A DNA stretch of 64,000 nt from Mangifera indica (Eukaryota; Streptophyta; Magnoliopsida; Sapindales; Anacardiaceae), in assembly GCF_011075055.1 (NCBI RefSeq), contig NW_025401099.1, positions 603,393-667,392 on the forward strand. Reading direction: 5' to 3'. The notes below the pieces were generated by a model that was not told the origin of the DNA, searched no databases, and saw only the letters and a list, made by a program, of their open reading frames with translations. Positions 46,364 to 58,330 of this stretch are shown piece after piece (position 1 is the first letter of the stretch; the number at the start of each line of letters is the position of its first letter). The translations under genes and the position numbers were made by a program.

Positions 46364-46618
46364 TCTTGGAATAATTTAAAACAACACTGCAATTTTATTC
46401 AATAACTAATGGTTCTCTTAAATAGCCAAAATACATAAACAAAAACAAGCTGAAAAATAGCAACTAAATATAAGTGCCTAAAGACAAGAAGTGGAACGTG
46501 AACGTGCAACAACAAACTAATGTAAGTGCCTAAAGACAAGGACTGGAATGTGAAGTGTGATCATGCAACAACAAACTTATTTGAAAAACTTGGGATTACA
46601 AAATAGACTTATTCAACA
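46364..46618 (-). repeat. 5' LTR of the copia element
   Basis: 255 bp; its inner end has GA where the partner has CA, one of the 13 differences. Confidence 0.93.
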
Positions 46619-46623
46619 GTTAC
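46619..46623 (+). repeat. target site duplication GTTAC, right
   Basis: Exact partner of 41914-41918; the following A (46624) completes the gypsy LTR end. Confidence 0.9.
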
Positions 46624-46624
46624 A

Positions 46625-48416
46625 TAATTTCTACACCTTATCATCACAACATCAATCTCAAACATCAACTATATCGCTGAACAAGAATTATTTTTTGCCG
46701 GTGCATATAACACAATGAATTTCATTTCTAAATTTACACAATACTTTGATCAATAATCATAAATAGTCAAACTCATCCTCATACTACTATCAAAGACTCC
46801 AATAAGTATTGTCCAAGACAACAAGAATAATTAAGTATTGTCTAATTCCTAGCTATGCATCAAAATATTGAAAGATAAAATAGATGAAGATCAATGCAAA
46901 CAAGCATCATACATGGCGAAAGAGAAGGAATCAAGACATGCAAGCTCAAAACAAAAAAGATGGAAAAATTACTTACTTCTTTGCCTCCTATGGAAAATTG
47001 GATGATAGAAGAGCTTTTCAAATGCAAAAGCCTACAAAGTAAGTCCACTACAAATCTTTTTTCACCCTTGGCCAAAAGACAAGAGAAAAAAAGAAAGAGC
47101 TTTTTCTTTTAAGTGAGAGAAAGTGTTCTGTAAAATGAATTAAGGTTAGTTTAAATGAACCAAAATCCACCATTTTATAATGGTGGGCCAAAATGTAATT
47201 TGTTAATTCTCTTTTTGCCTAACAAATTCTCAATTTATAAACTTACCATGCATGTATATCAATTATATACTTTAGGCATTCTAGTTTCATCCCATAATCA
47301 TTTTAACCTTTAAAATGTTATCTTTGTCCCCATGTAACATTTATATGATATTATTATCCTTTAAAAGGTACTAGCCAACCTCGAATAATCAGTCCTCATT
47401 CTTGAAAGCTTGGTTTATTAGTATGATCCTTTAGGTTCATCGTGGCATAGCTGTGAGTCTCCTTTAAGACGATCTGAAAGGCATTTGAAAACCCAATAAT
47501 TATGGTAAACATCTAGTAATGTGTCATATCCTCTAAACTATGATGAAGAAATGCTCCATCAAACGTAATATCCCTAATCATACATTCCGTGTAGATAATA
47601 TCTCTCTATTGTCAAATTCGAATTGATTTCATGGATTGCCAAAGCCCTAATTTCAATTTTTGTTGATTCAAATATTTAGAACCCATCATTACAAATATCC
47701 TTTATATGACTTACATTATACTCTGGTCAGAGATTCAATTTCCAATATTAGTTAACATTCGTTTCAAAACTCGGATTTGGGATGAATAAGCAGATATACA
47801 GAACCTAATACTTTTCGAGTCAACGAATCCCATCTTAAGCATATTCTTCTCTATATATAAACAACACATGACCATATAGTTTGTCTTACAGAATGTGATT
47901 AACCTTGTATATATACACCGTATGAATCACATGTATCCGTATTGAATCCAACCATGATGTCTCAAGTCAAAGGATTATTTTGTACACAAGTACAATCTTA
48001 CGATAAGTCATTGAGTATGATTTGATTACCATGTGACTTATCGTCATTTGGTTATGTTAAAAAAAAAAAAGGTTCTCAAACTATTAATCCATACCAATAC
48101 TATAATGTCACACAATCACTTGCACTAATGTTATCTTATGACATTCAACATAGGTATTCGATATGCCTACTATATGATATATTTGTCCAAGTTATGTCAG
48201 GTTCATATGGAAAAATTCGATGACTCAGTTTATATATTAAGTGAGTCATCCAAAAAGTTCATATATATACTTTATATTATCGCAAATAAAGAAAACAATT
48301 TATGCATATAAACAAAAAGACTATTTCTTTTATTAATAATTCACATAAATGTACATACAAGATTAAAATACCCCTGGAATCGACAATACGAATGGTTCTT
48401 AAGGTATACACTAACA
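46625..48416 (-). repeat. LTR of a further Ty1/copia element, interrupted at its end by gypsy A
   Basis: On the minus strand it begins TGTTAGTGTATACC (48416) right after a purine-rich AAGTGGGAG and the copia RNase H end, the usual 3' LTR position. The long LTR (at least 1.79 kb) carries phrases of the kind seen in Angela/Tork-like plant LTRs (for instance 'tagatgtttaccataatt' followed by 'attgggttttcaaatgcc'). Its far end is lost where gypsy A begins at 46624, implying gypsy A inserted into it. Confidence 0.55.
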
Positions 48417-48431
48417 AAACTCCCACTTGCA

Positions 48432-48850
48432 CTAGAGCAATTCGTTGTTGTATCGCATACCTATCTTTACAAGATGATGGTATAGTTGTTTCAGTTTCAT
48501 TGCTTTAGTCAACGAGTAAGCTACATTTTTTGTTGATAGTGTCTTCTGTATTATTATCTTTCTAGTTTCAACAAATTCTCCCAACATATGATACTTTTGC
48601 TAAATATGTTTGGAACTTTTATACGCCATTGGTTGTTTTGCTTGTGTAATAGCACTGGTATTATCACAAAACATGTTTATCGAATAAGCCATGTTTGGAA
48701 CCATACCAAATTTGGATATGAACTTATACATCCATATAGCCTTTTTTGTTGCTTTTGAAACAATAGTATATGAGCACGAAGATGACATATATGACCTACC
48801 ATAATCTTAATGGGAGTTTAATGCATGACTTCAAATGATTGCGATAGTAT
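48432..48850 (-). pseudogene. copia RNase H C-terminal remnant
   Basis: Minus strand: YTIVSKATKKAIWMYKFISK, NMFCDNTSAITQAKQPMA, SSKHI, then HMLGEFVETRKIIIQKT, NVAYSLTKAM, ending near GMRYNNEL, in copia RNase H order. A stop interrupts it after SSKHI. Everything upstream of RNase H is lost beyond 48850. It belongs to the LTR at 46625-48416. Confidence 0.8.
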
Positions 48851-48954
48851 AGGTTTAGCCAAGAGCATTTGGAGGATTATGTAAAAGTTAATATTAGACT
48901 CTCCTACTTACTAATTATTTTGTTACTTACTCCCTTACTTTCATTTATGTAAGT

Positions 48955-49299
48955 ACAAGTGATCGTGATGATTGCGAGATGAGGGGTGATTATCGAACAT
49001 AGAGCTGCGGGGGCATTTTTGTAATTTTATGTTTTATCAGTTTATATCCTGATATTTTTTTTTAATGTACTTGGATACTGATTTTCATGGCCTTATGATT
49101 ATGTTTATATGTTATGGACATTTTTTGCACGCTTCCAATAGTTTTCATTACAAAGGTTATTTTTGTAATTTCTATGAACTTTGTAAATAATATTTCCTTT
49201 TAAAGTGTTTATGAGTTTTTGAAATAAATGCATACTCAAATGGTCTAATAAGTGACATCTTTCTCTAGAGGAAAGACTCTTAAGGGGGGTGTTACATTG
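48955..49299 (+). repeat. possible gypsy LTR end (GGGGGTGTTACA)
   Basis: A T-rich block ending in AAGGGGGGTGTTACA, the same terminal form as the gypsy LTRs of this window, with an upstream 'gatgaggggtgattatcg' phrase loosely like 'taacggggtgatgac' of gypsy A. No internal region or second LTR accompanies it; it may be a solo or truncated LTR. Confidence 0.4.
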
Positions 49300-49502
49300 T
49301 AGGATCATGTATACAAATTTTATTATATGTTTTTAAGTAATTGGGGAAAGATACAAAATTAGCCATTGATGCTAGTCAAAAGCTCTAATACTACGACAAT
49401 ATTCTTATTTAAACTTCTAAGAAAATCAAAGAGTGAAGACAAACTAAACAATCTTCAAAAATCAATCTTACTTGCTTAATGAGAAAATTATAGTTATATT
49501 GT

Positions 49503-49816
49503 TTATATACAACCAACTACATTTCGCCTTAGCAGTCCATGTGAATTATTATTTGACACATTCCCACGTTTTTGCTTACTATATTTTTTAGAAAATACAT
49601 TTTAATGTTTCCATTTTTGTGCTACCTAGTCTAATAATTAGTTGTGAATTATATACAACCAACTACATTCCGGCTTGACAATCCATGTGAATTACTATCT
49701 GACCCATTCCCATGTTTTTGTTTACTATATTTTTTAGAAAATACATTTTAGTGTTTCCACATTTGCATTTTCATATTTCCATTTTTGTGCTACTTAGTCC
49801 AACAATAAGTTGTGAG
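49503..49816 (+). repeat. two-copy tandem repeat, period about 146 bp
   Basis: Copy 1 (49503-49648) and copy 2 (49649-49816) share 'ttatatacaaccaactacatt', 'ccatgtgaattа'-type and 'ttttttagaaaatacatttta' blocks at high identity (about 90 percent by eye). Copy 2 has an extra about 20-bp 'cattt' segment near its end. No function is apparent. Confidence 0.8.
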
Positions 49817-52800
49817 TCCCATTCAATTATAAACAATTACATTTGATAGAAATGATGATGTCTGCATTAATTGTTTGTGCGGATGGATAAGACTTTATTT
49901 GTTGTAATAAATGCCCCTCAACCTTTCAATGAAATTGCTTGTCACGACAAATTATATGGATAACAGAAAGATTGAAAATTACTAGAGATAAGTGGAGTGA
50001 AGGTGGAAACGAGAAATAAAGTGAAAATGCGATGATTTAATCAACTACCCAACACCCTATATTAGCCTATTAATTTTTCAATTGATTTAATCAACTACCT
50101 AGCAACACTGAAGAACATTATGTAGCTTCTAGAGTAGTATTTGGCTCAAAAACTTATTTCAAATAGAGATCATGATTTGAGTAAACAAAAATTGAAACAA
50201 AGATTATCACAATTTCAAATAGAAACTTATTTGATTAAACAAAAACTGAAATATTAACGGATTTTAGTAAACAAAAACTGAAACAGAGATCATCACCATT
50301 TCAAATAGAAAAAAAACACTGAGACCAGAGATTACAACAGACCTATTTTAGTAAATAAGGAGATAAATAAGAAATCGAGAGGAAGAAGACTTGTCGATAG
50401 GTTGAGCAACGATTGAGACTAGAGATGGAGAATGAATTAGCGATGCTATGCTTGGGAGATGAGATAGAGTTGTGTTGTTAAGTGGAATCGTGAATTGGGA
50501 ATAATTTATGGATTTATGCTAATTCAATTAATAATATAATAGTTTTAACCCAGGCTGACTAGAAGGCAGAAGCGACAAAAGCTGACGGAGCCATCTCACC
50601 ACATGTGGAATTAATAAGCAATTTTTTTTGGGAATTTTAGAGTCAAACTTGGTTCTTTCGGTTCTGATTTGTTTGTTCAATTCATCGATTTTGATCAGGT
50701 TTGATCGAGCCAATTAACAAACCGTGTTTTTATATAAATCAAATCGAACTTGAAGCTAGTTCCTGGTTGAACTAATCGGTCTGGTTGGGTTTTGAAAACC
50801 ATGGTTATAAACCACTCTTATCTTATAAATAAATGATTATACAAAGATTGAAAGACAACTTATTTGTAACTCATACTTATACCGTGATTTTACTAATTTC
50901 ATATTGAACTAAACTAATAACATAACAGTGGCCATAAACTTTCAAATAACAAGTCAAACCAATTTAAAAATTACTCTATTTACATTGAATTACACAATTC
51001 AATTTAATAGGCATATCATTGGTATAATTTTTCAATAGAATCATTTTGATGTTAAAAGTAATTATATGATTCAATAATTGAATTAAATAAGTTTAGATCA
51101 AAATCTGTTGAAGCAATCATAAGGTAATGTTTTGGTATTTAAAAAAAATATCCAAGATCTACATTAAATTGCACATGACATTATTGAATGAAAGGATGAA
51201 AATGGTGATGGAAAAGTTGATGCATGTTTGTAAACATGCTTCCAAAGTTATGCAGGTTACTTGTGTTTTTTTCTGAAATATTTAATATTAGGTCTGGGTC
51301 TACCAAAGAAGGGTCGACTCGATCCGATTTACTTTAACTGCCAAGGGAAGTTGGTGTGAGAGAGTTATTGGTAGTTAGATATCTATTTAAATGTCCAAGC
51401 TGTCATCCTAAAGAAAAAGAATGCTAAAATAAAAAATAGAAGACTAGGCTTTCTTTCTTCTCTCTTAGAACCATAAACACACAAACGCAAAGAAATCATG
51501 TCTCTTATTAGACAAATGTGGTTGTGAAAATGACTCACGTCAACATCTAGTACCGTATTTAAATGAGTTTCATCGCAAAATCAAAGTCGAGTACATTAAT
51601 TTATATTTATAGTATTTTATAGAATTGAATTTGGCATGAAATTAAATATTTTTACCATTGGTATATGTCATGTTTTCTGTGAATTAAATCATGTATTCAC
51701 TATAAATTATAATCTAAATTTTGATTTCTGATTGAAATTTTGTTTATAATTCAAATTTTACAAATTGAATTCAACCAAATTGTATGAATCTGAATGTTAG
51801 AAACATGTTTTGATGAAGCCTATATGTCAGTTACATGTATTGAATTAAAAATGACCTGAAAAAGACGCCATAATTGACAGATTAAAGCAAAAAACTATGA
51901 CTTATGATGTGAATTTCATGCCACTTTTTCTTCGAATTTCAATGACTTTGGCACTTGAAGTTAGTATGAGAAGACTTATCATCGAGAGAGCCTTAAAAAC
52001 CTTATGGTCTTGTTGCTGGATAATTGATAGAAGACAACGATTAAACTAGTTGGTGTGAGTCAAGTTGTAATCGGGTTGGGAAAACTTGACTGTCTGACAT
52101 GTTTGGTCAACGAGTTGCCCATACTCATTGGCCAACAAGTCAACCCATGATCAACTGGGTTAAACCTAAACTGGTCAACAATATTGCTTAACATCAATAA
52201 ATCAATGCATGAAAGTATGCGAGGGCATGTGAGACAAGACTTTTGGCATGTATGGCTTACTCCCAGTACATGAACGTATGTGCATGCATTGTTTTAGTGT
52301 ATAGAGGTACGTGCAATGTCTACTTAATGCGTGATGATGCATAAGACCTTGTTTTGATGCTTGATAGTGCATGAGACACTATTTTCAATGTGTTTGAGTG
52401 CATGAAATCAATTTGTGTCTCGTGGTAGCAGTGTGATGTTTGGATCTATGCGTGGAATGTGTTTTATGGGTTCTATGACACGTAAGGATGTAATACCACA
52501 TTCTAGTTTCTGAAAATGTATATAAGTGTTTCAAAAACACATGTTTCTAATTCATGTAAGTTTGTTTACTAGAGACCATCACATTAAGTAAATGATATGA
52601 TCATTTGATGATCTAATAGTACATGCTAAGATTATATACACTCTTTTAATTGGAAAAGAGATAATAAATAGTCTTATTGTATCCATGCATGACTATTAGC
52701 CCTATAATTAGTGATCTTGTTTAAGAAAAAATTCAAAAGCTTTGGAGACTGAGTGGATACATTACAACTTGCTGAAGAGTGATGCATAGTAATATACATG

Positions 52801-53254
52801 GAAAAATCCACGGCTTTAACATTACTCCCAAATTAACAAAATGCAAGGTATTTAACTTACCGCAAATTTCATAGAAACTTTATCATGGATAAAGTGACTC
52901 TGAGAATGATATGGGTTGTAACATATATTTTATATATGTTAAATATATAAATAATACATTTGTTATGTCATATATTTTATATATGTTAAATGTGGGAATT
53001 TGAGATTGACAGAATTTAGTGAAATTCTCAACCAAAATTAATATTGATGCAGTTAGGTTGAATTTTAAAATATCAAACATTTGAGTCATGGAAGATGATT
53101 AAGAACATAGTAAACTTTCAGTTATGTATCTTATGTGAGATATTTTAAATTTTCATACGTAACTGTGATAATTGATATGTATTTGCTTGCACAGATTGAG
53201 TTGTGTCTAATATATATCTCTGTGATCTAATTAACCTTAACATCCTAGGACATG
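49817..53254. other. gene-free stretch, likely decayed LTR and MITE DNA
   Basis: No coding frame supported. 50160-50340 repeats 'caaaaactgaaa' and 'atttcaaatagaaa' phrases several times. 51796-53200 might be the 5' LTR and leader of the copia remnant that starts at 53255, but no matching 3' copy could be identified. 52910-52990 has 'tatattttatatatgttaaat' twice, 63 bp apart. Confidence 0.4.
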
Positions 53255-56200
53255 ATGATTGATTTGAATGAAAATGACATTGAATAGGGATAATTACATG
53301 TGTGGCATTTAAAATGCATAATATCCTAGATGAGCAAAAGGTTTTGGAGGTCGTAAATCAAGTTGAGATAAAGTCACAGTTGATTAAAAGATAGAAACTC
53401 GAATGATACCTTACATGAACATGAAGTGGATGCATATCATGCATCTAAGAAACAAGACTCATTTAATGTGATATCTTGACTCAGAAGTATTATAATATTA
53501 ATTGAGCATTATCTTATGTGGTTATGAACTCAGAAGTCGTCTACCAAGTAACTCATGGCAACAACACAAAGGTTGAAGTAAGAGGGATGGACACAAGCAA
53601 GTGAGTTTTGCAAGGTGGCTTAAACCTATATGAAATCCAGTATGCTCTAAATATTCGACGAATTTTAGTCAAAGTACTTATTCTTCTTAAACTATGATAT
53701 AATTTGAATTTCTTAGGGTGCTTTATCAAAATGTAATAGGATTGATTTCTATGGATTTGGTTTATTAGTTGAATGGTAATATGGTGTTTGTCACTCTTCA
53801 TTAAGATAATGTTAGTTTTTTTATTATTTTCTTCTCCTATATGCATGAATATGAATACAAATTAGAGCATGTTAGCCAAGATGGATTGAATAAATTGAGC
53901 TATGAAAGTTTATTAGAAATTTTCACATAAATAAAACTATTTGCGTATGAGTACTGTCCAGCTGAAAAAACTACTGAAAAACCCATTTGACTAAGTTGTA
54001 AGAAATTGATTTTCTTTGCAATTTATATACTTAGATATATGTGTTTCCTATGAATGTAAAGTTTAAGAAGGTATCCCATATTTCACTACTTGCGTTGATG
54101 ACTATGTTTGATTCAGTTTTGTCTGTTTAATCTCTTATGAGTTAGAAGTAGTAGACTAGTTTAGACACTATGTTTAATTAAGGTTGAGAATCAATTAGAT
54201 AAAATAGATAAGAGTTTTAAGAACTAACCGAAGTCTTTACTATTTATCCAAAAAGCTCGAAGAACTAAATAATGAAAAAAGATTAGTATGACCACTAATA
54301 ATTCCAAGAACTTTGCAACAAAATGGTATAGTGGAGAAGAGTAATTGAACTCTAATGGAAATGGTTAGGTCAATGATGGTGCAAGCAAAACATCAATGTC
54401 ATTTTGTGATGATATGACATTAACTGTTGCTTATGTACTTAACTGAGTGCCTACTAAATCAATTGCTTCAACTCTCTATGAATTATGGCAGAAAGAAAAC
54501 TTGAGTTAATTGATTGCAACCTTAGGGGTTAGCAGTGTTTATCCATAACTTTTCTTATGAGTTGAAAAAACTAGGATCAAGAAGAAATGAATGTATCTTT
54601 TTTAGACACGCTGAGCACTCTAAAGAGTATGTGTTTATTAGGGAGGATTCTGCTAGAAGATTAACTGAAATTGTACCAAGAGATGCTATATTCATAAAAG
54701 ATAATTTTCCTAATAGGAATAATGTTGGAAATAATGTTTCATTTGAATGAAATGAGAGAAGAATGAGGATATGTATATCTTAACGATTATTAATTGAGTT
54801 CTAAGAGATAATACTTATACTTATTCCAGACAGTGAGAGCAAATGCAATTGAGCCCTAACCTATTTCAAATAGTGAAAAGAATGATCCTCAATTATTTGA
54901 TTCGTTCATCTCAACCTAGTAGGAGCATTGAGATTAAACATCAATCTATTTCGAATAGTAGAAGCAACGATCCTCAATTGCATAGAAGTGGACGTCTGAA
55001 AGTACTTTAGTGACATTTTAAATTGAAAATGAGGTTTTTATAACCACTTTCCAGGATGATGAAGAACCTAAAATCATAAAAGGAGTTATCACATCCCTTG
55101 ATAAAGAAAAATAGTAAGATGCCTTGGAAGAAGAAATGAAATACATAGAAAATAAACCAATTCTAAGTTTTGGTTAACTCAACATTGGGTCGGAAACCTA
55201 TTAGGAATAAATAGGTTCCCCGAATCAATCGTAAAATAGTTGACTCAATAAATAGATATAATTTCAGCTTATAGCGAATGACTATACCCAACGAATAGGT
55301 ATAGATTGTGAATAACGTTTTTGCCATTTATAAGATTTATTTCAATTTGTTTGATTCTAGCTATGTTAATGCATTTGAATTTAAAATTGTATCAAATAAA
55401 TGTTAAGACAACTTTCTTTGGTAGAGAACTTGTCGAAGAAATCTATATGAGATAAGAATTAAATCTCATTGTAATAAGTTAGAAATATAGAGTGTGCGAG
55501 CCTCAGTAACATTATATGACCTAAAACTATCATCTAGACAGTGGTACTTGATATTTTATAAGATTTTAATATCTTATGACTTTAAAATGATTAATCAAGA
55601 CTACCATGTCTATGTGACAAAGTCTAATGATGAATTTGCAATTCTATCTATATGTGTGATAGTGTGTAAATAGTTAGAAATGATTTGAAGTAAGTGATGA
55701 TCATCAAAAAATGATTATCCATACTTTTAACCTGCAAGATGTGGGTAAGTATATTCCATATTGAGAATTAAAATCTAGAGGAATTGTTCAAAAAATTTTT
55801 TGACTCTATCACAAGAGCATAATATTCAAAAAATTATAGAACAATCTAATATGTTAAATTGTGAACTTATTGATACTGATGTGTCAAATGACAAATTATT
55901 GAGCTATATGTCCCAAAACTTAGAATGGAAACAGAGAAATGTCAATAGTTGTCTATTCAAATGTCATCAGATTTATTATGTATGCTATGATGCATACATG
56001 TTTGTACATTATTTTTGGTTGTTGGGTTGGTTAGTCGATATAAGTCAATATTGAAAATAGCACTGAAAGATTATCTATAAAATATTGGTATATTTAAAAG
56101 GCTTTATGGATTTTTTGTTTATGTGATTAAGGATCAAATTTGTGTTTGATTAACTATTTAAATGCTAGTTGGGGAGGTAATTTAGAACAACATAAATCAA

Positions 56201-56600
56201 TTTATGACTATATTTTTCTTACTCCAAAAAGGCTCATATCTTGAAACAATAAGAAATAGAGATACGTAGCCCTATCCATAACAGAGGTCGAGTATATATT
56301 CTATTCAGTAATTATGAAAGAAACGGTTTGGTTAAAAAGACTTTTCATGAATTTGAATAAATAAGACGATATTATCGGAGCAATAATTGTCTGTTGAAAT
56401 AAACGATCCTGAGTATTATAAGATAACCAAATATGTCAACACTAGATACAATGTTATAAGAGACATCATTTTTAAGAGGAAAATGAACGTACAATATAAT
56501 TCTATATATTATATGATCATTGATCATTTGACCAAGATTATTCCAACAAAAATATATTTTGCACGTGTTGAATTTCTTGGATTGCGTAGATTATGATTGA
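53255..56600 (+). pseudogene. heavily decayed Ty1/copia gag-pol
   Basis: Fragments in copia order across shifting frames: gag start (LNRDNYM near 53283, then ILDEQKVLEVVNQVE near 53322), pre-integrase zinc region (HVSQDGLNKLSYESLLEI near 53868), integrase core (near 54079 'TCVDDYV', then LQQNGIVEKSN near 54313), integrase C-terminus (54535-54750, KKLGSRRNECIFFRHAEHSK), reverse transcriptase (near 55070-55660, DYTQRIGIDCE and YHVYVTKSNDEF), RNase H (near 56010-56596, VGLVSRYKS and YYKITKYVNTRYN, DHLTKIIPTKI). Stops occur every 10-30 codons. This is the oldest-looking coding remnant of the window. Gag C-terminus and protease are missing. Confidence 0.75.
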
Positions 56601-56929
56601 TAAGTTATTGAACTTATATATTGTACTGACACAATATCGAAAATCGTGAATTTAAGTTTATTTTGTTTTGAACTTACATCCTAAAATTCTTGAGATTTCA
56701 TTGCATACACATCGTTTTTAGCTTAACGAAATTACAATATCACACAAGTTAGAGATTGACTCACTCATATGAGCAATCACCTTTGACGTTGAAAGAACGA
56801 GCAAAAATGAGACATTATTCTTGAGAAAACTAACGTTGAGAGAACGCGTTAATGAGAGATAAATTTCTCGAGAAAAGATTTATTGAAATTAAAATATCAC
56901 TCGAAATGAATCTCTCTATGTGTCAACTC
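56601..56929. other. junction between the copia remnant and gypsy B
   Basis: Probably the start of the 3' LTR of the copia remnant; 'gagagaacg' and 'ctcgagaaaa' phrases repeat here. The gypsy coding match starts abruptly at about 56930. Confidence 0.35.
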
Positions 56930-57724
56930 TATAAGGGGTCGAGCTAACTTGGTGAATCCCTCAACAAAACATCTGTAATAGCTTGCCAATCCTAGAAAGC
57001 TCATTACCTCCTTAGTTGTCTTAGCTCTCTATCATTCTAACACTGCCTCAATTTTGTTAGTGTCTATTAATATGTCATTTACTAAAACCATATGCCCTAG
57101 GAAGGCTATTCTATCTAGCCATAACTTATATTTAGAGAACTTTAAGAACAACTATTTCTCTTTGAGTTTCTAGGGCACAGATCTCAAGTGTTGCTTATGC
57201 TCCTCTCGATTTTTGGAGTAGACCAAGATGTCATCTATGAATACCACCAAGAACTTATCTAAACAATCTTGGAAAACCCTGTTCATGAGATCCATAAATA
57301 CTGCTAGGGCATTGGTTAATCTGAAGGGCATAACCATTAACTCATAATGCCTATATCTGGTTCTAAAGGTACTCTTGGGTATATCTTGGTGATACCATGA
57401 CCTTAAATCTATCTTAAAAAACACTAAAACACTATTAAACTAGTCAAATAAATCATCAATTCTCGAGAATGGGTACTTATTCTTCACTCTAGCCTTATTC
57501 AACTCTCTATAATCAATACACATCCTTATTGATCCATCTTTCTTCTTTACGAAGATGATTTGTGCACCTTTTGGGAAATGGCTCATTCTGATAAACCCAC
57601 TATCTAGTAGTTCTTGTAATTGTTTCTTTAATTCTTATAATTCAGCTGGGGCCATTCTATAGAAGGCTTTACAAATTGGTGATGTTTTCAAGACCAACTC
57701 AATGTTAAACTCTACCTTATTCTT
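56930..57724 (-). pseudogene. gypsy B reverse transcriptase, 5' part
   Basis: Minus strand: 57170-57424 reads [38 protein letters not shown] and [20 protein letters not shown], which includes the catalytic FIDD box. Preceding parts (57430-57700) give [20 protein letters not shown] and [23 protein letters not shown] sequences with stops. It continues as FLGHMVL-like and ends near 56930 before RNase H. Confidence 0.8.
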
Positions 57725-58330
57725 TAATGCTAACCCTTAAAGGCTATCAGAGAATACATTTGGAAGCTCTTACACCATTGGAGTATCTTTTATACCTAGA
57801 ATAGTCTCAGCTAATTTCTGAATCACATGCACCAAATATGCCATGCAATTATTATTTAACATATTCTTAGCCTTGATACTACTAATCATCATGTTAAGGA
57901 TTTGATCCTTTCTAAATGTGAACTGTTTACCGTTATCTATATTGAATTTAACTTTCTTTTTTTTGCAGTCTATTTCAGCTCTGTATCTACTCAGAAAATC
58001 TATACCTAATATCACATCAAAGTCTGGCATGTCTATAATTATCAGATCTACAACCATTGCATGACCTTTCAAGAAGACTGTCTTACCTACTAATATTAAA
58101 CTGTTGTAAGCCTGATCCCTATCTAACATCTCTATTATAATCTGATGAAGAACTGAAGGCTACAGTCTTAATATCTCAACTATGCCTATAACAACAAAAT
58201 AATATGTGGCATCAAAGTCAATTAAAACATATAAAGGACAAACATGAAATAGTAACTAACCTATCACAATTGTAGGACTACTATCCATCTGTGTTTGAGT
58301 AGTTGCAAATAAATGGGCCTATCCTCCCTC
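57725..58330 (-). pseudogene. gypsy B aspartic protease
   Basis: 57770-58129 is open for 119 codons: MVVDLIIIDMPDFDVILGID and FLSRYRAEIDCKKKKV are the C-terminal half of the retropepsin-like (RVP_2) domain. The upstream half at about 58200-58300 reads VCPLYVLIDFDATYYFV, where the family's DSGA catalytic site has decayed to DFDA, so protease activity is lost even apart from the stops. Confidence 0.75.

Larger units (their letters stand above)
41919..46618 (-). mobile_element. Ty1/copia element with both LTRs and target duplication, 4.7 kb
   Basis: Two 255-bp LTRs (41919-42173 and 46364-46618), a perfect 5-bp target duplication (GTTAC), a primer-binding site directly inside the 5' LTR and a polypurine stretch inside the 3' LTR define a structurally complete minus-strand element. 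Coding order on the minus strand is gag, protease, integrase, reverse transcriptase, RNase H, the order diagnostic of Ty1/copia. By hand count the LTRs differ at 13 of 255 sites, 12 of them transitions. The single polyprotein frame is broken by at least five stops and two 1-nt frameshifts, so it is not autonomous. Confidence 0.93.
35435..46624 (+). mobile_element. Ty3/gypsy chromovirus A, with nested insertions
   Basis: Host element: leader and gag from 35446, reverse transcriptase-RNase H-integrase-chromodomain to 39540, polypurine tract near 39561-39573, and a 3' LTR from 39575. It is interrupted by a 350-bp MITE (36435-36784) and, one base from its right end, by a 4.7-kb copia element (41919-46618). 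The LTR ends are the inverted pair TATAACACC (39575) and GGTGTTACA (41911-41918 plus 46624). There is no recognisable 5' LTR, so the element is either truncated or very diverged on that side. Element B at 56930-61825 belongs to the same family and runs the other way. Confidence 0.75.

Noticed and set aside
46860..47112. Overlapping 71- and 72-codon frames on both strands
   Set aside because: They lie within a long LTR and have no recognisable domain.
49105..49308. 67-codon minus-strand frame
   Set aside because: Lies in a T-rich LTR-like end and shows no protein features.
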